A stretch of 34,497 nt of DNA from an uncultured Ruminococcus sp. (GTDB taxonomy: Bacteria > Bacillota > Clostridia > Oscillospirales > Ruminococcaceae), in the NCBI GenBank assembly GCA_902776945.1, contig CACYSH010000037.1, forward strand, positions 1-34,497, given 5' to 3'. Under the pieces are notes generated by a model. The model did not search any database. It worked only from the letters and a program-made list of their open reading frames with translations, and was not told the DNA's origin. A program made the translations under genes and the position numbers. This document shows positions 34,408 to 34,497 of this stretch, piece by piece. Position 1 is the stretch's first letter. Each line of letters opens with the position of its first letter.

Positions 34408-34497
34408 TCACCCGTTCTGATTCAGCAGCACAGCCGCCCTCAGAAGTTCAAATGAACACCTGCCGTACATCCTGCGCTTTATCATCTTTATCTTGTT
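34408..34497 (-). CDS. 3' end of an ISL3-like transposase (partial)
   Basis: The last 90 bases encode on the minus strand 29 residues starting NKIKMIKRRMYGRCSFELLR and ending in LLNQNG plus a stop. This is the typical C terminus of ISL3-family transposases. The body of the gene lies beyond the window edge. Confidence 0.7.
   Translation of the reverse strand, partial: NKIKMIKRRMYGRCSFELLRAAVLLNQNG

Overview
The window looks like chromosome or an integrated element from a gut or rumen clostridium, probably a Ruminococcus relative (Oscillospiraceae). The signs are several BspA-like leucine-rich repeat (LRR_5) proteins, long threonine-only linkers in membrane-anchored surface proteins, sigma-A promoters with AGGAGG-type ribosome binding sites, and IS1182 and ISL3 type transposases. 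The assignment is inferred from gene style. No rRNA or tRNA gene was seen.

Layout. 1-2131 (minus) is a tandem set of BspA-like genes, the first cut by the window edge. 2150-4500 carries a plasmid/ICE-type CHC2-Toprim-RepA primase-helicase, with a repeat-rich leader and an iteron-like array behind it. 4570-7080 (minus) is a second BspA-like set: a membrane-anchored member, a nonsense-mutated copy and an intact copy. 7205-20517 (minus) is one tightly packed ten-gene operon. 21038-22138 (plus) is a divergent transglutaminase-fold protein. 22281-29348 (plus) is a surface-protein operon: a frameshifted BspA-like membrane protein, a large secreted protein, a lipoprotein, and an SH3-domain membrane protein. 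29425-31197 is an IS1182-family element whose transposase is split by a 163-bp MITE. 31222-34140 (minus) holds an Rpn/YhgA-like nuclease gene, a MOBP-type relaxase, MobC and a candidate oriT. The last 90 bases are the 3' end of an ISL3-like transposase.

The part most likely to be a little-described system is the ten-gene operon. In transcription order it encodes a SWIM zinc finger fused to a HerA/FtsK-type ATPase, an Hsp70-like ATPase, a 612-aa coiled-coil protein, a small zinc-ribbon protein, a 533-aa protein of unknown fold, two paralogous helical proteins, a further helical protein, a Vps4/katanin-like AAA+ ATPase with an N-terminal MIT-like bundle, and a second AAA-like protein with ruined ATPase motifs. 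Three of the unknown proteins end in a similar short tail around Leu-Ser-Met-Leu, a possible docking tag for the AAA+ protein. The operon starts at a perfect TTGACA-17-TATAAT promoter followed by a 30-bp dyad. Its function is unknown: a conflict/defence system or a remodelling machine are both inferences.

A second theme is a short motif, TFYxLtxEEL, near the N terminus of every BspA-like protein in the window and also of the SH3 protein, whether the N terminus is a zinc ribbon, a coiled coil or a membrane anchor. The BspA-like genes share near-identical DNA modules, and several are broken by a frameshift, a nonsense codon or a 17-bp tandem duplication, which suggests continuing recombination and decay.
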